A DNA stretch of 64,000 nt from Bacillota bacterium (GCA_023444095.1 JAEZRP010000031.1:1-64000); one strand, 5' to 3'; shown: positions 28,553-37,611, counted from the first letter of the stretch. Notes: generated by a model not told the origin, from the letters alone. A program made the numbers and translations.

Positions 28553-29139
28553 GCGTCGTCTATCTCATCCGCCACGGGCGCACGGCCGCGAACGAAAGGC
28601 GGCTCTACTGCGGCGCGACGGACGAGCCACTGAGCGCGCGCGGGCTTTTGGAACTTGAGAGCATGACCGGATATCCCGCGCCGGAAGGACTGATGTTTCT
28701 GACAAGCGGAATGCGCAGGGCAAATGAGACGCTTCGGACGCTTTACGGGGACGTATCGCACGGCGAAATGCCCGCGCTCATGGAAATGAACTTCGGCGCA
28801 TTTGAAATGCGAAGCTATGAGGAGATGAAACAGGACGCGGAATACCTCCGCTGGATCGCGGACGAAGCGGGCGCTTTCGTCTGTCCGGGCGGAGAGAGCG
28901 CCAACGCGTTCCGAGCGCGCGTCTTCGCGGCGTTCGACGCGCTGGTCATGGCGGACCGGGACTTCCTCGTCGTCACGCACGGGGGCGTCATATCGAACCT
29001 TATGGCGCGCGCGTTTCCGGCGGAAAACCGGAACTTCTACGAGTGGCAGCCCGGGTACGGGCGTGGGTACGCGATTCGGCTCGCGAACGGAACGCCGGTC
29101 TCGTTCGCCAGGATCCCCAGGACGGAGGAAGCGGATTGA
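28549..29139 (+). CDS. cobC: Histidine phosphatase, likely alpha-ribazole phosphatase
   Basis: A 196-residue phosphoglycerate-mutase-like phosphatase. LIRHGRTAAN (about 5-14) holds the nucleophilic His, EMNFGAFE is the typical next motif of CobC-type enzymes, and VVTHGGVISNLMAR holds the second His. Within a B12 operon the expected reaction is removal of phosphate from alpha-ribazole 5'-phosphate. The ATG overlaps the preceding stop (ATGA). Confidence 0.86.
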   Translation: MSVVYLIRHGRTAANERRLYCGATDEPLSARGLLELESMTGYPAPEGLMFLTSGMRRANETLRTLYGDVSHGEMPALMEMNFGAFEMRSYEEMKQDAEYLRWIADEAGAFVCPGGESANAFRARVFAAFDALVMADRDFLVVTHGGVISNLMARAFPAENRNFYEWQPGYGRGYAIRLANGTPVSFARIPRTEEAD

Positions 29140-29660
29140 AAAACGGACAGTTTCAGGTCTATACGGGAAACGGGAAGGGGAAGACAACGGCGGCGATCGG
29201 GCTCGCGGTGCGCGCGTCCGGCGCAGGGCTGCGCGTGTTCTTCGGCCAGTTCATCAAGGACGACGCCTACAGCGAGATCGGCGTTCTGAAGTCGCTCCCC
29301 GGCGTCCATGTCGAACAGTTCGGCACGGGCGAAGGCATGCTTGCGGGGCGCGCCGAGACGGCAGACGACCATGCGTGCGCGCAGGCGGGGCTTGCGCGGA
29401 TTCGCGAAGCGATGGCGTCCGGGGACTACGACCTCGTGGTCGCGGACGAGATCAACGTCGCCTGCCGGTTGGGCCTGATCTCCGAAGACGCGTGGCGCGC
29501 GTGCGCGCTGGCGAGGCCGGATTCGGTGGAGCTTTTGTTTACCGGGCGCGGCGCGCCCGCCTTTGCGGCCGAAATCGCCGACCTCATGACCGAGATGCGC
29601 GAGATCCGGCATTATTACGGCGAAAAGGGACTATCCGCCCGCAAGGGCATTGAATACTGA
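29136..29660 (+). CDS. cobO: Corrinoid adenosyltransferase, CobO/BtuR type
   Basis: Transfers the adenosyl group of ATP to Co(I) corrinoids. The 174 residues begin with QVYTGNGKGKTTAAIGLAVR, whose P-loop GNGKGKTT is diagnostic, followed by VFFGQFIK and LVVADEINVA. The start is a TTG at 29136, overlapping the cobC stop (TTGA), with GGAGG 8 nt before it; no ATG fits. The end EIRHYYGEKGLSARKGIEY is typical of the family. Confidence 0.94.
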   Translation: MKNGQFQVYTGNGKGKTTAAIGLAVRASGAGLRVFFGQFIKDDAYSEIGVLKSLPGVHVEQFGTGEGMLAGRAETADDHACAQAGLARIREAMASGDYDLVVADEINVACRLGLISEDAWRACALARPDSVELLFTGRGAPAFAAEIADLMTEMREIRHYYGEKGLSARKGIEY

Positions 29661-29704
29661 TCCTCGCGTCCGCAAGGGCGTGGAAGAAAGAAGGAGATAC
29701 AACC

Positions 29705-30604
29705 ATGAAGAAGCTCTTTTCCCTGCTGCTTATCCTGACGCTCGTCATGTCCGCCGCGTGCGCGCAGGCGACGACCGACCGCGCGGGCAACGAGATTGCA
29801 TTGCCCGAGAACCCGACGAGGGTGATCTGCATGAACAGCGCCGTCGCCCAGACGCTGGACGATCTGGGACTTCTCGACCGCGTCATCGCATGCGACACCT
29901 ATTCCCCCGTCTACGTGCCCGCCCTCTCTTCCCTTCCGCAGTTTAACCTGATGGCCCCGGACGTCGAGCAGATCGCGGCGCTCGAGCCGGACCTCGTGAT
30001 CGTCACCTCCATGTCCTTCGTCGAGGGGAGCAACCCCTTCCAGACGCTCGTCGACATGGGCGTGTGCGTGGCGGTCGTCCCCTCCAGCGGCTCCATCGAG
30101 GCGATCAAGGAGGACATCCTCTTCATCGCGTCCGTCTTCGGCGTGGAGACCGAGGGTCAAACGATGGTCGACGGAATGCAGGCGAAGATCGATGAAATCG
30201 CGGCGATCGGCGCGACCATCGCAGACAAGAAGAGCGTGTTTTTCGAGATCGGCGCGCTCCCCTACCTCTACTCCTTCGGAACCGGCACCTTCCTCGACGA
30301 GATGATCACCCTCATCGGTGCGACCAACGCCATGGGCGATCAGGAGAGCTGGATTTCCGTCACCGAGGAGGCGGCCATCGCCGCGAACCCGGACGTCATC
30401 CTGACCTCGGTCAACTATCTGGAAGACCCGGTCGCCGAGATCCTCGCCCGTCCCGGCTGGGAGAACGTGACCGCCGTCGCTGGCGGAGCGGTCTACTACA
30501 TCGACAACGCCGCCGCCTCCCTCGCGAACGAGCACATCGTCGACGCGCTGATCGAGATGGCGCAGGCGGTGTACCCCGAGGCGTACGCAAACATCGCGAA
30601 ATAA
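29705..30604 (+). CDS. btuF: ABC transporter substrate-binding protein, likely cobalamin/corrinoid
   Basis: A 299-residue BtuF/FhuD-type binding protein. A signal peptide (MKKLFSLLLILTLVMSAAC) ends in Cys-20; the lipobox is weak because Ser stands at -3. DRAGNEIALPENPTRVI starts the mature fold, APDVEQIAALEPDLVIVTS is the typical N-lobe motif, and a long central helix joins the lobes. SD AAGGAG precedes the ATG. Ligand assignment rests on the operon: it follows cobO and precedes permease and ATPase genes behind a B12 riboswitch. Iron-siderophore binding cannot be excluded on sequence alone. Confidence 0.85.
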   Translation: MKKLFSLLLILTLVMSAACAQATTDRAGNEIALPENPTRVICMNSAVAQTLDDLGLLDRVIACDTYSPVYVPALSSLPQFNLMAPDVEQIAALEPDLVIVTSMSFVEGSNPFQTLVDMGVCVAVVPSSGSIEAIKEDILFIASVFGVETEGQTMVDGMQAKIDEIAAIGATIADKKSVFFEIGALPYLYSFGTGTFLDEMITLIGATNAMGDQESWISVTEEAAIAANPDVILTSVNYLEDPVAEILARPGWENVTAVAGGAVYYIDNAAASLANEHIVDALIEMAQAVYPEAYANIAK

Positions 30605-30607
30605 AGA

Positions 30608-31612
30608 ATGAAGACCTCCCATAAAATCGCGCTCTGCTCCCTCGTCTGCCTCGCCTGCCTCCTTCTGGCAGTGGGGCTTGGCAGCGTGCGCATCTCGCCT
30701 AGCGAGATCGTCCAGATCCTCGCCGGGCGGCTGACCGGGGTGAAGGCGTCGATCCTCGTTTCGATCCGCCTTCCCCGGGTCGCGATGGCGTTTCTGACCG
30801 GCGCGGCGCTGGCGGTAAGCGGAACGGTAATGCAGTCGGTTCTTCGAAACCCCCTTGCCTCGTCCTACACGCTCGGCGTGTCCTCCGGCGCGTCGCTCTG
30901 TGCGGCACTCGTCATCCTCACGGGACTCTCAATCCCCTTCATCGGTGTGTACACGCTGCCGCTCATGGGCTTTCTGGGCGGGCTTCTGACGGTGCTCGTC
31001 GCCATGGGGATCACGCGAAGGCTCGACGGCTCCCTGGAGAACCATACGATCATCCTCACGGGCATGGTGATCTCGCTGTTCGTGAGCGCCATGCTGACCA
31101 TCGTGACCGCGCTCTCCGCCGAGCACCTCAAGGAGCTCGTCTTCTGGCAGATGGGTTCGTTCGCCGGGCAGAAGTTCTCGAACTGCCTCATCCTCCTGCC
31201 CGTCGTAGCGGTTGGAATCGCGATCCTGTCCCTGCACGCGCGGGAAATGGATCTCATGACATTCGGCGAGGAACAGGCGCTGTCCGCGGGGGTGGATCTC
31301 AGGCGGGAAAAGATCCTTCTCATCGGGCTCTCGACGCTCTTGACCGGAACGGCGGTGCCGTTTGTGGGCGTGATCGGGTTTATCGACCTCATCGCTCCGC
31401 ACGTCGTAAGGCGCGTCTTCGGCTCGCGCCATGCGCTGGCAATCCCGATGAGCGCGCTGTTCGGCGGCGGTTTCATGGCGATCGCCGACCTCATCTCCCG
31501 CACCATCCTCTCACCGCACGAGCTGCCCGTGGGTGCGGTGACGGCGCTCATCGGCGCGCCGTTTTTCACATACGTGTACTTCCGCAAGCGGAGGGAGGCG
31601 ACAAAATGCTGA
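30608..31612 (+). CDS. btuC: FecCD-family ABC permease, likely cobalamin
   Basis: A 334-residue membrane permease with about ten hydrophobic helices. The family motifs RLPRVAMAFLTGAALAVSGT, QSVLRNPLASSYTLGVSSGA and the late FVGVIGFIDLIAPHVVRR with its coupling-helix region are all present. It forms the channel for BtuF-delivered ligand. It overlaps btuD by 7 nt. Confidence 0.92.
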   Translation: MKTSHKIALCSLVCLACLLLAVGLGSVRISPSEIVQILAGRLTGVKASILVSIRLPRVAMAFLTGAALAVSGTVMQSVLRNPLASSYTLGVSSGASLCAALVILTGLSIPFIGVYTLPLMGFLGGLLTVLVAMGITRRLDGSLENHTIILTGMVISLFVSAMLTIVTALSAEHLKELVFWQMGSFAGQKFSNCLILLPVVAVGIAILSLHAREMDLMTFGEEQALSAGVDLRREKILLIGLSTLLTGTAVPFVGVIGFIDLIAPHVVRRVFGSRHALAIPMSALFGGGFMAIADLISRTILSPHELPVGAVTALIGAPFFTYVYFRKRREATKC

Positions 31613-32373
31613 CGCTTCGGAACGTGAGCGCGGGCTACAACGGCATGGATGTCATCTACGGCGTATCGGCCGAATTCGCGCCCGGCAAAAACTATTCTCT
31701 GCTCGGGCCGAACGGCTGCGGAAAGACGACGCTTCTGCGCGCCATGGCGGGCATCATCCCCGCAAAGGGCGAAATCCTTGTCGACGGACGCTCCATTTAT
31801 GACATGCGGCGACGCGAAATCGCCCGTAAAATCGCCGTCATGAGCCAGATCACGACGCTCTACTTCCCCTATTCCGTCCACGAGACGGTGATGCTCGGCA
31901 GATACCAGCACATGCGGCGTTCGCTCTTCGGCCAGGAGAACGCGCGCGACCGCGAAGTCGTGAGGCGCTGCCTCGAAAAGACGGGACTCTGGGAACTGCG
32001 CGAGAGGCAGATCGACCGGCTCTCGGGCGGACAGCGCCAGCGGGTATTTCTCGCGCAGGCGCTCGCACAGGAGCCGGATATGATTCTTTTGGACGAACCG
32101 ACGAACCATCTGGACGTAAAGCACCAGATCGAGCTGATCGACGCGCTGCAAGAGTGGACGGCGGACGGAAAACACTGCGTGATCGGCGTGTTCCACGACG
32201 TGAACCTCGCGCTCCGGCTGAGCGACGAGGCGCTGTTCATGAAGGACGGGCGCGTGTGCGGGCGCGGGAAATTCGGCGAGATCGCGACGCGCGCGTTCCT
32301 CATGGACGTATACGGAATGGACGTTGCGGGATTCATGCGCGAGTCCCTCGGTAAATGGAAAACGATCGATTGA
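31606..32373 (+). CDS. btuD: ABC transporter ATP-binding protein, likely cobalamin
   Basis: A 255-residue ATPase of the FecE/BtuD group. Walker A is GPNGCGKTT (about 35-43), the signature LSGGQRQRVFLAQAL, Walker B MILLDEPTNHLDV and the switch His lies in GVFHDVNLAL. It completes the BtuFCD importer and is the last gene of the riboswitch operon, closed by a terminator at 32381. Confidence 0.92.
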   Translation: MLTLRNVSAGYNGMDVIYGVSAEFAPGKNYSLLGPNGCGKTTLLRAMAGIIPAKGEILVDGRSIYDMRRREIARKIAVMSQITTLYFPYSVHETVMLGRYQHMRRSLFGQENARDREVVRRCLEKTGLWELRERQIDRLSGGQRQRVFLAQALAQEPDMILLDEPTNHLDVKHQIELIDALQEWTADGKHCVIGVFHDVNLALRLSDEALFMKDGRVCGRGKFGEIATRAFLMDVYGMDVAGFMRESLGKWKTID

Positions 32374-32380
32374 TGGAATG

Positions 32381-32404
32381 CCTCCGCCCGCGCGGAGGTT
32401 TTTT
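32381..32404 (+). terminator. Terminator of the B12 operon
   Basis: CCTCCGC pairs with GCGGAGG around a 4-nt loop, followed by six T. It lies 8 nt after btuD. Confidence 0.9.
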
Positions 32405-32460
32405 CATGGGCGCGGCGCCGCCCGCTCCGCCGCGGATTTCCTCATTTAACCTTTCGTTCA

Positions 32461-32489
32461 TTGAAGCGCGCGCCTTTCAATGTTACAAT
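32461..32489 (+). promoter_or_regulatory. Promoter of the TIM-barrel/acyl-CoA synthetase gene
   Basis: TTGAAG (32461-32466) and TACAAT (32484-32489) are 17 bp apart in an AT-rich gap, about 20 nt before the GGAGG. Confidence 0.75.
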
Positions 32490-32520
32490 CATATGCATAC
32501 TTATGAGTGGAGGTATGGAG

Positions 32521-35037
32521 ATGCGTATTTCATTCTCAACGATCGGGTGTCCCGATTTCGATTGGGTCGATATCTACACCATGGCGAAGGACTTCCAGTT
32601 CGACGGCATCGAGATTCGCGGTCTGGGACGCAACATCTACGCCGTGACGGCACCGCCCTTTACCGCGCGCCGCCTCGAGGCGACGATCCGGAAACTCTCC
32701 GAGCTGCGCCTTTCCATCCCCTGCCTTTCCTCCAGCTGCACCATCCGCGACGCGGAGAACCGCGAGGCGGCCTTCCGCGAAATCAAGGACTATATCTCCC
32801 TCGCCCAGCAGCTTGGCACGCCCTACATCCGCATCCTTGCCGATCTCGACGCGCCGGTCACCGCCGAGGTAAACGACGACGAGGTGCGCGATGCGCTCGT
32901 GACGCTCGCCGACATCACAAAGGGAACGGGGATCACCCTCCTCTGCGAAACAAACGGCGTCTACGCCGATACCGCGCGGCTGAGAAGGCTCCTCGATTCC
33001 GTCGACCGCCCCGAGATCGCGGCCCTCTGGGACATCCACCATCCCTACCGCTTCTTTGGCGAGTCGCCTGAGACGACAGTCGGGAACCTCGGGAAGTACA
33101 TCCGGCACGTGCACGCCAAGGACTCCGTCGTCGAGGGCGGAAAGATCGTCTATAAGATGATGGGTGAGGGCGATTTGCCGATCTACGAGATGCTCGACCT
33201 TCTGAACAACATCGGGTACGAAGGCTTTGTCTCCCTCGAGTGGGTGAAAAGATGGATGCCCGGCCTTGAGGACGCGGGCGTCGTCTTCCCGCAATTCGCA
33301 AACTTCATGCATGTTTATACGGAAGAGCACTGCATGCAGACAGACGAGCGCGGCACGGGCAAGTACATCTGGAAAAAGCACACGCTCATTGACCTGACCT
33401 TCCCGGAGGTGCTCGACCGCGTCGTGAAGGAGTTCCCGGATCATCTCGCCTTCCAATACTCCGTCATGGACTACACGCGCACCTATTCCCAGTTCCGCGA
33501 CGACGTGGACCTGTTCGCGCGCGCGCTCATCGCCATGGGCGTGAAGCCCGGCGACCACGTAGCGATCTGGGCGACGAACGTGCCCCAGTGGTTCATCACC
33601 TTCTGGGCGGCGGTGCGGATCGGCGCGGTGCTCGTGACGGTGAACACGGCTTACAAGGTGCACGAGGCGGAGTACCTGTTGCGCCAGTCGGATACTCATA
33701 CGCTCGTCATGATCGACGGCTTCAAGGATTCTGACTATGTCGGGATCATCCGCGAACTGTGTCCGGAACTCGCGGCCAGCGCGCCGGGCGAGCTTTTCTG
33801 CAAGCGCTTGCCTTGCCTCAGGAACGTCGTGACCGTCGATTCCGAGCAGCCGGGCTGCTTCACGTGGGAAGGTGCTTTAAAGCTCGCGGACGAAGTGCCG
33901 ATGAGCGAGGTCTACCGCCGCATGCAGAAGATCCGCAAGGACGACGTGTGCAACATGCAGTACACCTCCGGAACCACCGGGTTCCCCAAGGGCGTCATGC
34001 TCACGCACTTCAACGTCGTGAACAACGGAAAAGCCATCGGCGACTGCATGGATCTTTCCCACCACGACCAGATGATGATCCACGTGCCGATGTTCCACTG
34101 CTTCGGCATGGTGCTCGCGATGACCGCGTCCATGACGCACGGCGTCACCATGAGCCCGATCCCCGCCTTCTCCCCGCGCGTGAGCCTCGAGTGCATCCGG
34201 AAGCTCCCGATCACGGCCTTCCACGGCGTGCCGACCATGTTCATCGCGATGCTCGAGCACCCGGATTTCGCGATCACCGACTTCACGAACATCAGAACCG
34301 GAATCATGGCGGGTTCGCCCTGCCCGATCAAGGTCATGCGCGACGTGCTCGAGAAGATGCACATGTCCGACATCTGCATTACCTACGGCCAGACCGAGGC
34401 GTCGCCCGGCTGCACCATGTCCAAGACCACCGACTCCATCGAGGTGCGCGTGAACACTGTCGGCTCCGCGATGTTCGGCGTCGAGTGCAAGATCGTCGAC
34501 CCGGAGACGTGGCAGGATCTTCCCGACAACGCGGACGGCGAGTTCGTCGCGCGCGGCTACAACGTCATGAAGGGTTACTACAAGATGCCCGAAGCGACCG
34601 CCGCCGTCATCGACGAGGACGGCTGGCTGCACACGGGCGATCTGGCGCGGCGGCTCCCCGACGGGAACTACAAGATCACCGGGCGCATCAAGGACATGAT
34701 CATCCGGGGCGGAGAAAACATCTACCCGAAGGAGATCGAGGACTTCCTCTACACCCATCCCGCCGTGCGCGACGTGCAGGTGATCGGCGTGCCGGACAAG
34801 CAGTACGGCGAGGAGATCATGGCCTGCGTGATCGTAAAGGGCGGCGCCGAGATCACGAAAGACGAGCTGCGCGAGTACTGCCTCGCCCGCATGGCCAAGC
34901 ACAAGTGCCCCAAATACTTCGATTTCGTCACCGAATTCCCCATGAACGCCGCCGGCAAGATCCTCAAGTATCGCATGCGCGAAGAGGCCGTGGAGAAGCT
35001 CAACCTCGCGGCGGCGAACAGCATCGAGACGGCATAA
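32521..35037 (+). CDS. Fusion of sugar-isomerase-like TIM barrel and AMP-dependent acyl-CoA synthetase
   Basis: An 838-residue protein in two parts. Residues about 1-265 form a xylose-isomerase-like TIM barrel (FSTIGCPDFDW, FDGIEIRG, PYIRILADL, LLCETNGV, AALWDIHHPYRF, HVHAKDS, FVSLEWVKRW). After a short linker, about 290-838 is an acyl-adenylate-forming synthetase: MQYTSGTTGFPKG (about 479-491), YGQTEASPG, LHTGDLARR (about 703), the hinge GRIKDMIIRGGENIYPKEIE and the catalytic Lys in AAGKILKYR (about 812). No stop or shift separates them. The ATG at 32521 is 7 nt from GGAGG. The acyl substrate is unknown; medium-chain or aromatic acids are possible. Confidence 0.88.
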   Translation: MRISFSTIGCPDFDWVDIYTMAKDFQFDGIEIRGLGRNIYAVTAPPFTARRLEATIRKLSELRLSIPCLSSSCTIRDAENREAAFREIKDYISLAQQLGTPYIRILADLDAPVTAEVNDDEVRDALVTLADITKGTGITLLCETNGVYADTARLRRLLDSVDRPEIAALWDIHHPYRFFGESPETTVGNLGKYIRHVHAKDSVVEGGKIVYKMMGEGDLPIYEMLDLLNNIGYEGFVSLEWVKRWMPGLEDAGVVFPQFANFMHVYTEEHCMQTDERGTGKYIWKKHTLIDLTFPEVLDRVVKEFPDHLAFQYSVMDYTRTYSQFRDDVDLFARALIAMGVKPGDHVAIWATNVPQWFITFWAAVRIGAVLVTVNTAYKVHEAEYLLRQSDTHTLVMIDGFKDSDYVGIIRELCPELAASAPGELFCKRLPCLRNVVTVDSEQPGCFTWEGALKLADEVPMSEVYRRMQKIRKDDVCNMQYTSGTTGFPKGVMLTHFNVVNNGKAIGDCMDLSHHDQMMIHVPMFHCFGMVLAMTASMTHGVTMSPIPAFSPRVSLECIRKLPITAFHGVPTMFIAMLEHPDFAITDFTNIRTGIMAGSPCPIKVMRDVLEKMHMSDICITYGQTEASPGCTMSKTTDSIEVRVNTVGSAMFGVECKIVDPETWQDLPDNADGEFVARGYNVMKGYYKMPEATAAVIDEDGWLHTGDLARRLPDGNYKITGRIKDMIIRGGENIYPKEIEDFLYTHPAVRDVQVIGVPDKQYGEEIMACVIVKGGAEITKDELREYCLARMAKHKCPKYFDFVTEFPMNAAGKILKYRMREEAVEKLNLAAANSIETA

Positions 35038-35126
35038 AAAGGACACCGGGCGCGCTGCCCCGGACCTTCGCTGAAGGAACATTGTCTCTTCAGAATCATC
35101 GATTGGGTGATATATCGGGATTGTCA

Positions 35127-35163
35127 GTCGACGGCTCCGGGGCCCAATCCCCGAGCCGTCGAC
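35127..35163 (+). other. Strong inverted repeat before the GNAT gene
   Basis: GTCGACGGCTC(C)GGGG and CCCCGAGCCGTCGAC (35127-35142, 35149-35163) form a stem of about 15 bp with one bulged C and a short loop. Only GGTTGCTTT follows, a weak T-tract. It may be the terminator of the preceding fusion gene. Confidence 0.55.
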
Positions 35164-35185
35164 GGTTGCTTTGGGAGGTGATAAT

Positions 35186-35701
35186 GTGGATAGGATATTC
35201 TTCGAGGATGAGCGGATATGTCTTGCGGAATTTACCGCGGGAGATTACGAACTCGCGTATCGAAGCTGGCTGGAGGAGGATGTCGTCATCGCTTACAACT
35301 GGAGACTGAGCCGCACTTTTTCAGAGTATCTAGAATATAGCCGGAGCGCACCGTGGGGCGCTGCGATCCGCGACAAGGCGCGCGACGTTTCGGTCGGGCG
35401 CATCGGGATCTCGTCAGGAGATTGCCCGGATTTGACGATCACGATTTATCAGGAGTATCGGGGGCTGGGATACGGAACCGCCGCGTGCAAGTTGGCCATC
35501 CGATATGCTTTTGATCAACTGAAATTGGATCGGTTATACGCCGGATGCTACGAGGACAACGCGGCCAGCTATCAAATGTTGGTTAAGAGCGGCTTCAGGC
35601 GGCATCCTGCAGGGGATGAGGCGGAACCTCATATTCTGACCGGCCGGGATCGGTTACAGTATGATTTCGTCATCGAGGCAAAAGACTTGCAAACGCAATG
35701 A
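35186..35701 (+). CDS. GNAT-family N-acetyltransferase
   Basis: A 171-residue acetyltransferase of the RimJ/RimL type. The acetyl-CoA-binding motif A reads IYQEYRGLGYGTAACKLAIR (about 91-110), followed by DRLYAGCYEDNAASYQMLVKSGF, the usual motif B (ENAASxRxxEKxGF pattern). The opening ERICLAEFTAGDYE is typical. GTG at 35186 follows GGGAGGT by 6 nt; an in-frame TTG at 35171 overlaps the SD. The acceptor is unknown. Confidence 0.82.
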   Translation: MDRIFFEDERICLAEFTAGDYELAYRSWLEEDVVIAYNWRLSRTFSEYLEYSRSAPWGAAIRDKARDVSVGRIGISSGDCPDLTITIYQEYRGLGYGTAACKLAIRYAFDQLKLDRLYAGCYEDNAASYQMLVKSGFRRHPAGDEAEPHILTGRDRLQYDFVIEAKDLQTQ

Positions 35702-35725
35702 TGCCGCGCCGGAACGGCGCGGCAT
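35701..35725. terminator. Hairpin between convergent GNAT and VOC genes
   Basis: A perfect 10-bp stem ATGCCGCGCC / GGCGCGGCAT with a 5-nt loop begins on the last base of the GNAT stop codon. No long T-tract follows on either side, so it is a weak or bidirectional terminator. Confidence 0.6.
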
Positions 35726-35730
35726 TCCCG

Positions 35731-36123
35731 TCAATCCGGCTTGACCCCCGTCACCTCACCCTTCTCGTCGACGGCATACCTTCCCTTGCTCATGTCGAGG
35801 ACGCAGTACCGGTTGCCCCACGGGTCGACCACGACCGCGCACTTCCCGATATCGATGTCAAAGGGCCCGTACTCGAGCGTGCCGCCCGCGGCGAGAAGCG
35901 CCTCGAGGGCTGTTTCTACAGATTCGACCTTGAAGTTCGCGGTCGGGTTATGCCGGTTGACGAGGACGACCTCCGTCACGTCTTTCTCCAACCCGAGGCC
36001 GCAGGAAACGGGCGTCTTCCACAGGAGGCGAAGCCCCAGCGCGCCCGCGTAAAAGGCGATGCCCTTTTCCAAATCGTCCACGAAGAAGGACACGCAATCG
36101 ACGTTTTCAAACAGCGGCTTCAT
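35731..36123 (-). CDS. VOC-family (glyoxalase/bleomycin-resistance-like) protein
   Basis: A 130-residue protein with the paired beta-alpha-beta-beta-beta modules of the vicinal oxygen chelate fold: VDCVSFFVDDLEKGIAFYAG opens module 1 and NFKVESVETALEALLAAGG opens module 2, ending FDIDIGKCAVVVDPWGNRYC with a likely metal-binding Glu/His replaced by nearby acidic residues. Possible roles are lyase, dioxygenase or drug binding; not assigned. It lies just downstream of a NUDIX gene on the same strand. Confidence 0.8.
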   Translation of the reverse strand: MKPLFENVDCVSFFVDDLEKGIAFYAGALGLRLLWKTPVSCGLGLEKDVTEVVLVNRHNPTANFKVESVETALEALLAAGGTLEYGPFDIDIGKCAVVVDPWGNRYCVLDMSKGRYAVDEKGEVTGVKPD

Positions 36124-36138
36124 ATGCGCCTCCTGATT

Positions 36139-36612
36139 TCAGTCTGATATGAATTCGCAACCGAGAAATTCGCAGGATTCGGCCTTCGCAAGCGCGACGA
36201 GCTTTCCTCGAATGGCCTTGGGATGCAGGCTTTCGAGCGCGTCCGCCTCTGTGAGCGGCATCCAGACGCAGTCCATCTGGTCAAGATCGGGCTCCGTCGC
36301 CGCGCCACACGGCATGTCTTTGACCGCGCACAGGAAGATGTGGTGCACGCGGTGGGTGTAGTCGGGGGATTGTTCTCGGAGCGCAGGATCACCGACGATC
36401 TCCTCGCACACCGCGACGAGCCTCCCCACCGAGACCTCGTAGCCGCTCTCCTCCCGCACCTCGCGCACAGCCGCCTCCGTCAGCGGTTCGTATTGATTCT
36501 GACCGCCGCCGGGAAGGGTATCCATGACCCCGCCCTCCCCATCCGCGAGCCTTTCGAGGAGCGCCTGGCCCTCCTTCAGGATCAGTCCGCGCGCCGCGCT
36601 CCGAATCGCCAT
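36139..36612 (-). CDS. NUDIX hydrolase
   Basis: A 157-residue NUDIX protein. The box is GGGQNQYEPLTEAAVREVREESGY: the box starts with G and holds E..AAVREVREESG with the metal-binding REVREE, although two extra residues sit between G and E compared with the consensus. The start MAIRSAARGLIL at 36612 lies 8 nt after GGAGG. It is followed 15 nt later by the VOC gene. Substrate unknown. Confidence 0.85.
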   Translation of the reverse strand: MAIRSAARGLILKEGQALLERLADGEGGVMDTLPGGGQNQYEPLTEAAVREVREESGYEVSVGRLVAVCEEIVGDPALREQSPDYTHRVHHIFLCAVKDMPCGAATEPDLDQMDCVWMPLTEADALESLHPKAIRGKLVALAKAESCEFLGCEFISD

Positions 36613-36633
36613 CTCATTATCCTCCGTCAAAAT

Positions 36634-36668
36634 GAGCCTCGGGCGCATGCCGCGAGGCTCCGTTTTTT
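36634..36668 (-). terminator. Terminator after the TPM gene
   Basis: GAGCCTCG pairs with CGAGGCTC (36660-36653 with 36641-36634). ATTTT follows on the minus side and TTTTTT on the plus side, so it can act in both directions. It separates the envelope operon from the NUDIX gene. Confidence 0.75.
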
Positions 36669-37611
36669 ATCTTCCCCGGCTCCCGCCGCCGCCTCTCGAA
36701 CCGCCGCCCCCGCCGGAGCGTCCGCCGCCAAAACCGCCACCGCCGAAACCGCCACGGCTTCCACCGCCAAATCCGCCGCCGCCGAAACCGCCGTGCCCTC
36801 CGCCGCCAAAGCCGCCGCCGAAAGGTGGCCGCCGTCCCCCGCCGAAGGGAGGTCTCGGTCCACCCCAGAAACAGGGACTAAAGAAGATCATGCCGCCGCC
36901 CCGCCTGCCGCCGAAGACGAAGAACACGATGATGAGAACGATGACGATGGTAAACCACCCGCTCCCACCGCCGCGATCCCCCGTTTCCGCACTCGCATAA
37001 TCGCCATCGCCCGTTCCCCCGCCGCCGCCGCGGCGCGCTGCGGCCGCGCTCGCGGCGCCGGACTTATACGCCCCGTAGTCACGAATTCCTTTTGCGATCG
37101 TCGCATCGGAATTGTAGATTCCGGCGAGCCGCTCGAAGAGTTCCTCGAACACCTGCTGAACGCCGGTGTCGTAATCCTTTTTCGCAAAGTAGGGCTCGAG
37201 GTAGGTGTCGATGATCTCTCTCGTCTGGCCCCAGCTCATCTCGTAATCGACGCCGGTGCCTGGCATGGTCGCGTAGGTGTCGTCGTCGACGGCGAGCAGG
37301 AGCACAAAGCCGTTCTGCTCGGTCGCGGAACCGACGCCCCAGTCGTTGAAGAGCTCGTAAGCGTAGTCCTCGACGTCCATGCCGCCGAGGGACTTCACCG
37401 TCACGACGACGAGTTGCGCGCCGCAGTCCGCGTACAGAAGGTCGTTCGAAAAGACGATCATACCCTCCGTGTCCTCGGAAAGCACGTTCGCGCCGTCGTA
37501 GACGTAGAAATCATCCGTTGGTCGGACGATCGTCGCCGCCAGCGCGGGAACCGCAAGCGCGAACAGGAGCGCCAGAAGAAGCGCGCAGATTTTTCTCACA
37601 GCGCTCACCAT
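36667..37611 (-). CDS. TPM-domain membrane protein with glycine-rich tail
   Basis: A 314-residue protein. A signal peptide (about 1-25, LLALLFALAVPALA) is followed by a TPM domain (about 30-170: FYVYDGANVLSEDTEG, QLVVVTVKSLGGMDVEDYA, NGFVLLLAVDDD). A low-complexity linker leads to one membrane helix (about 215-235) and a tail of GGGF/GGGR repeats (about 240-314). This layout is known from YgcG-like proteins. It is last in a four-gene minus operon and starts within the stop of the LemA-like gene. The domain probably faces outside; role unknown. Confidence 0.88.
   Translation of the reverse strand: MVSAVRKICALLLALLFALAVPALAATIVRPTDDFYVYDGANVLSEDTEGMIVFSNDLLYADCGAQLVVVTVKSLGGMDVEDYAYELFNDWGVGSATEQNGFVLLLAVDDDTYATMPGTGVDYEMSWGQTREIIDTYLEPYFAKKDYDTGVQQVFEELFERLAGIYNSDATIAKGIRDYGAYKSGAASAAAARRGGGGGTGDGDYASAETGDRGGGSGWFTIVIVLIIVFFVFGGRRGGGMIFFSPCFWGGPRPPFGGGRRPPFGGGFGGGGHGGFGGGGFGGGSRGGFGGGGFGGGRSGGGGGSRGGGGSRGR

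Noticed and set aside
36700..36880. Short repeat array
   Set aside because: The repetitive DNA simply encodes the glycine-rich tail of the TPM protein; units are irregular and there are no spacers, so it is not a CRISPR.
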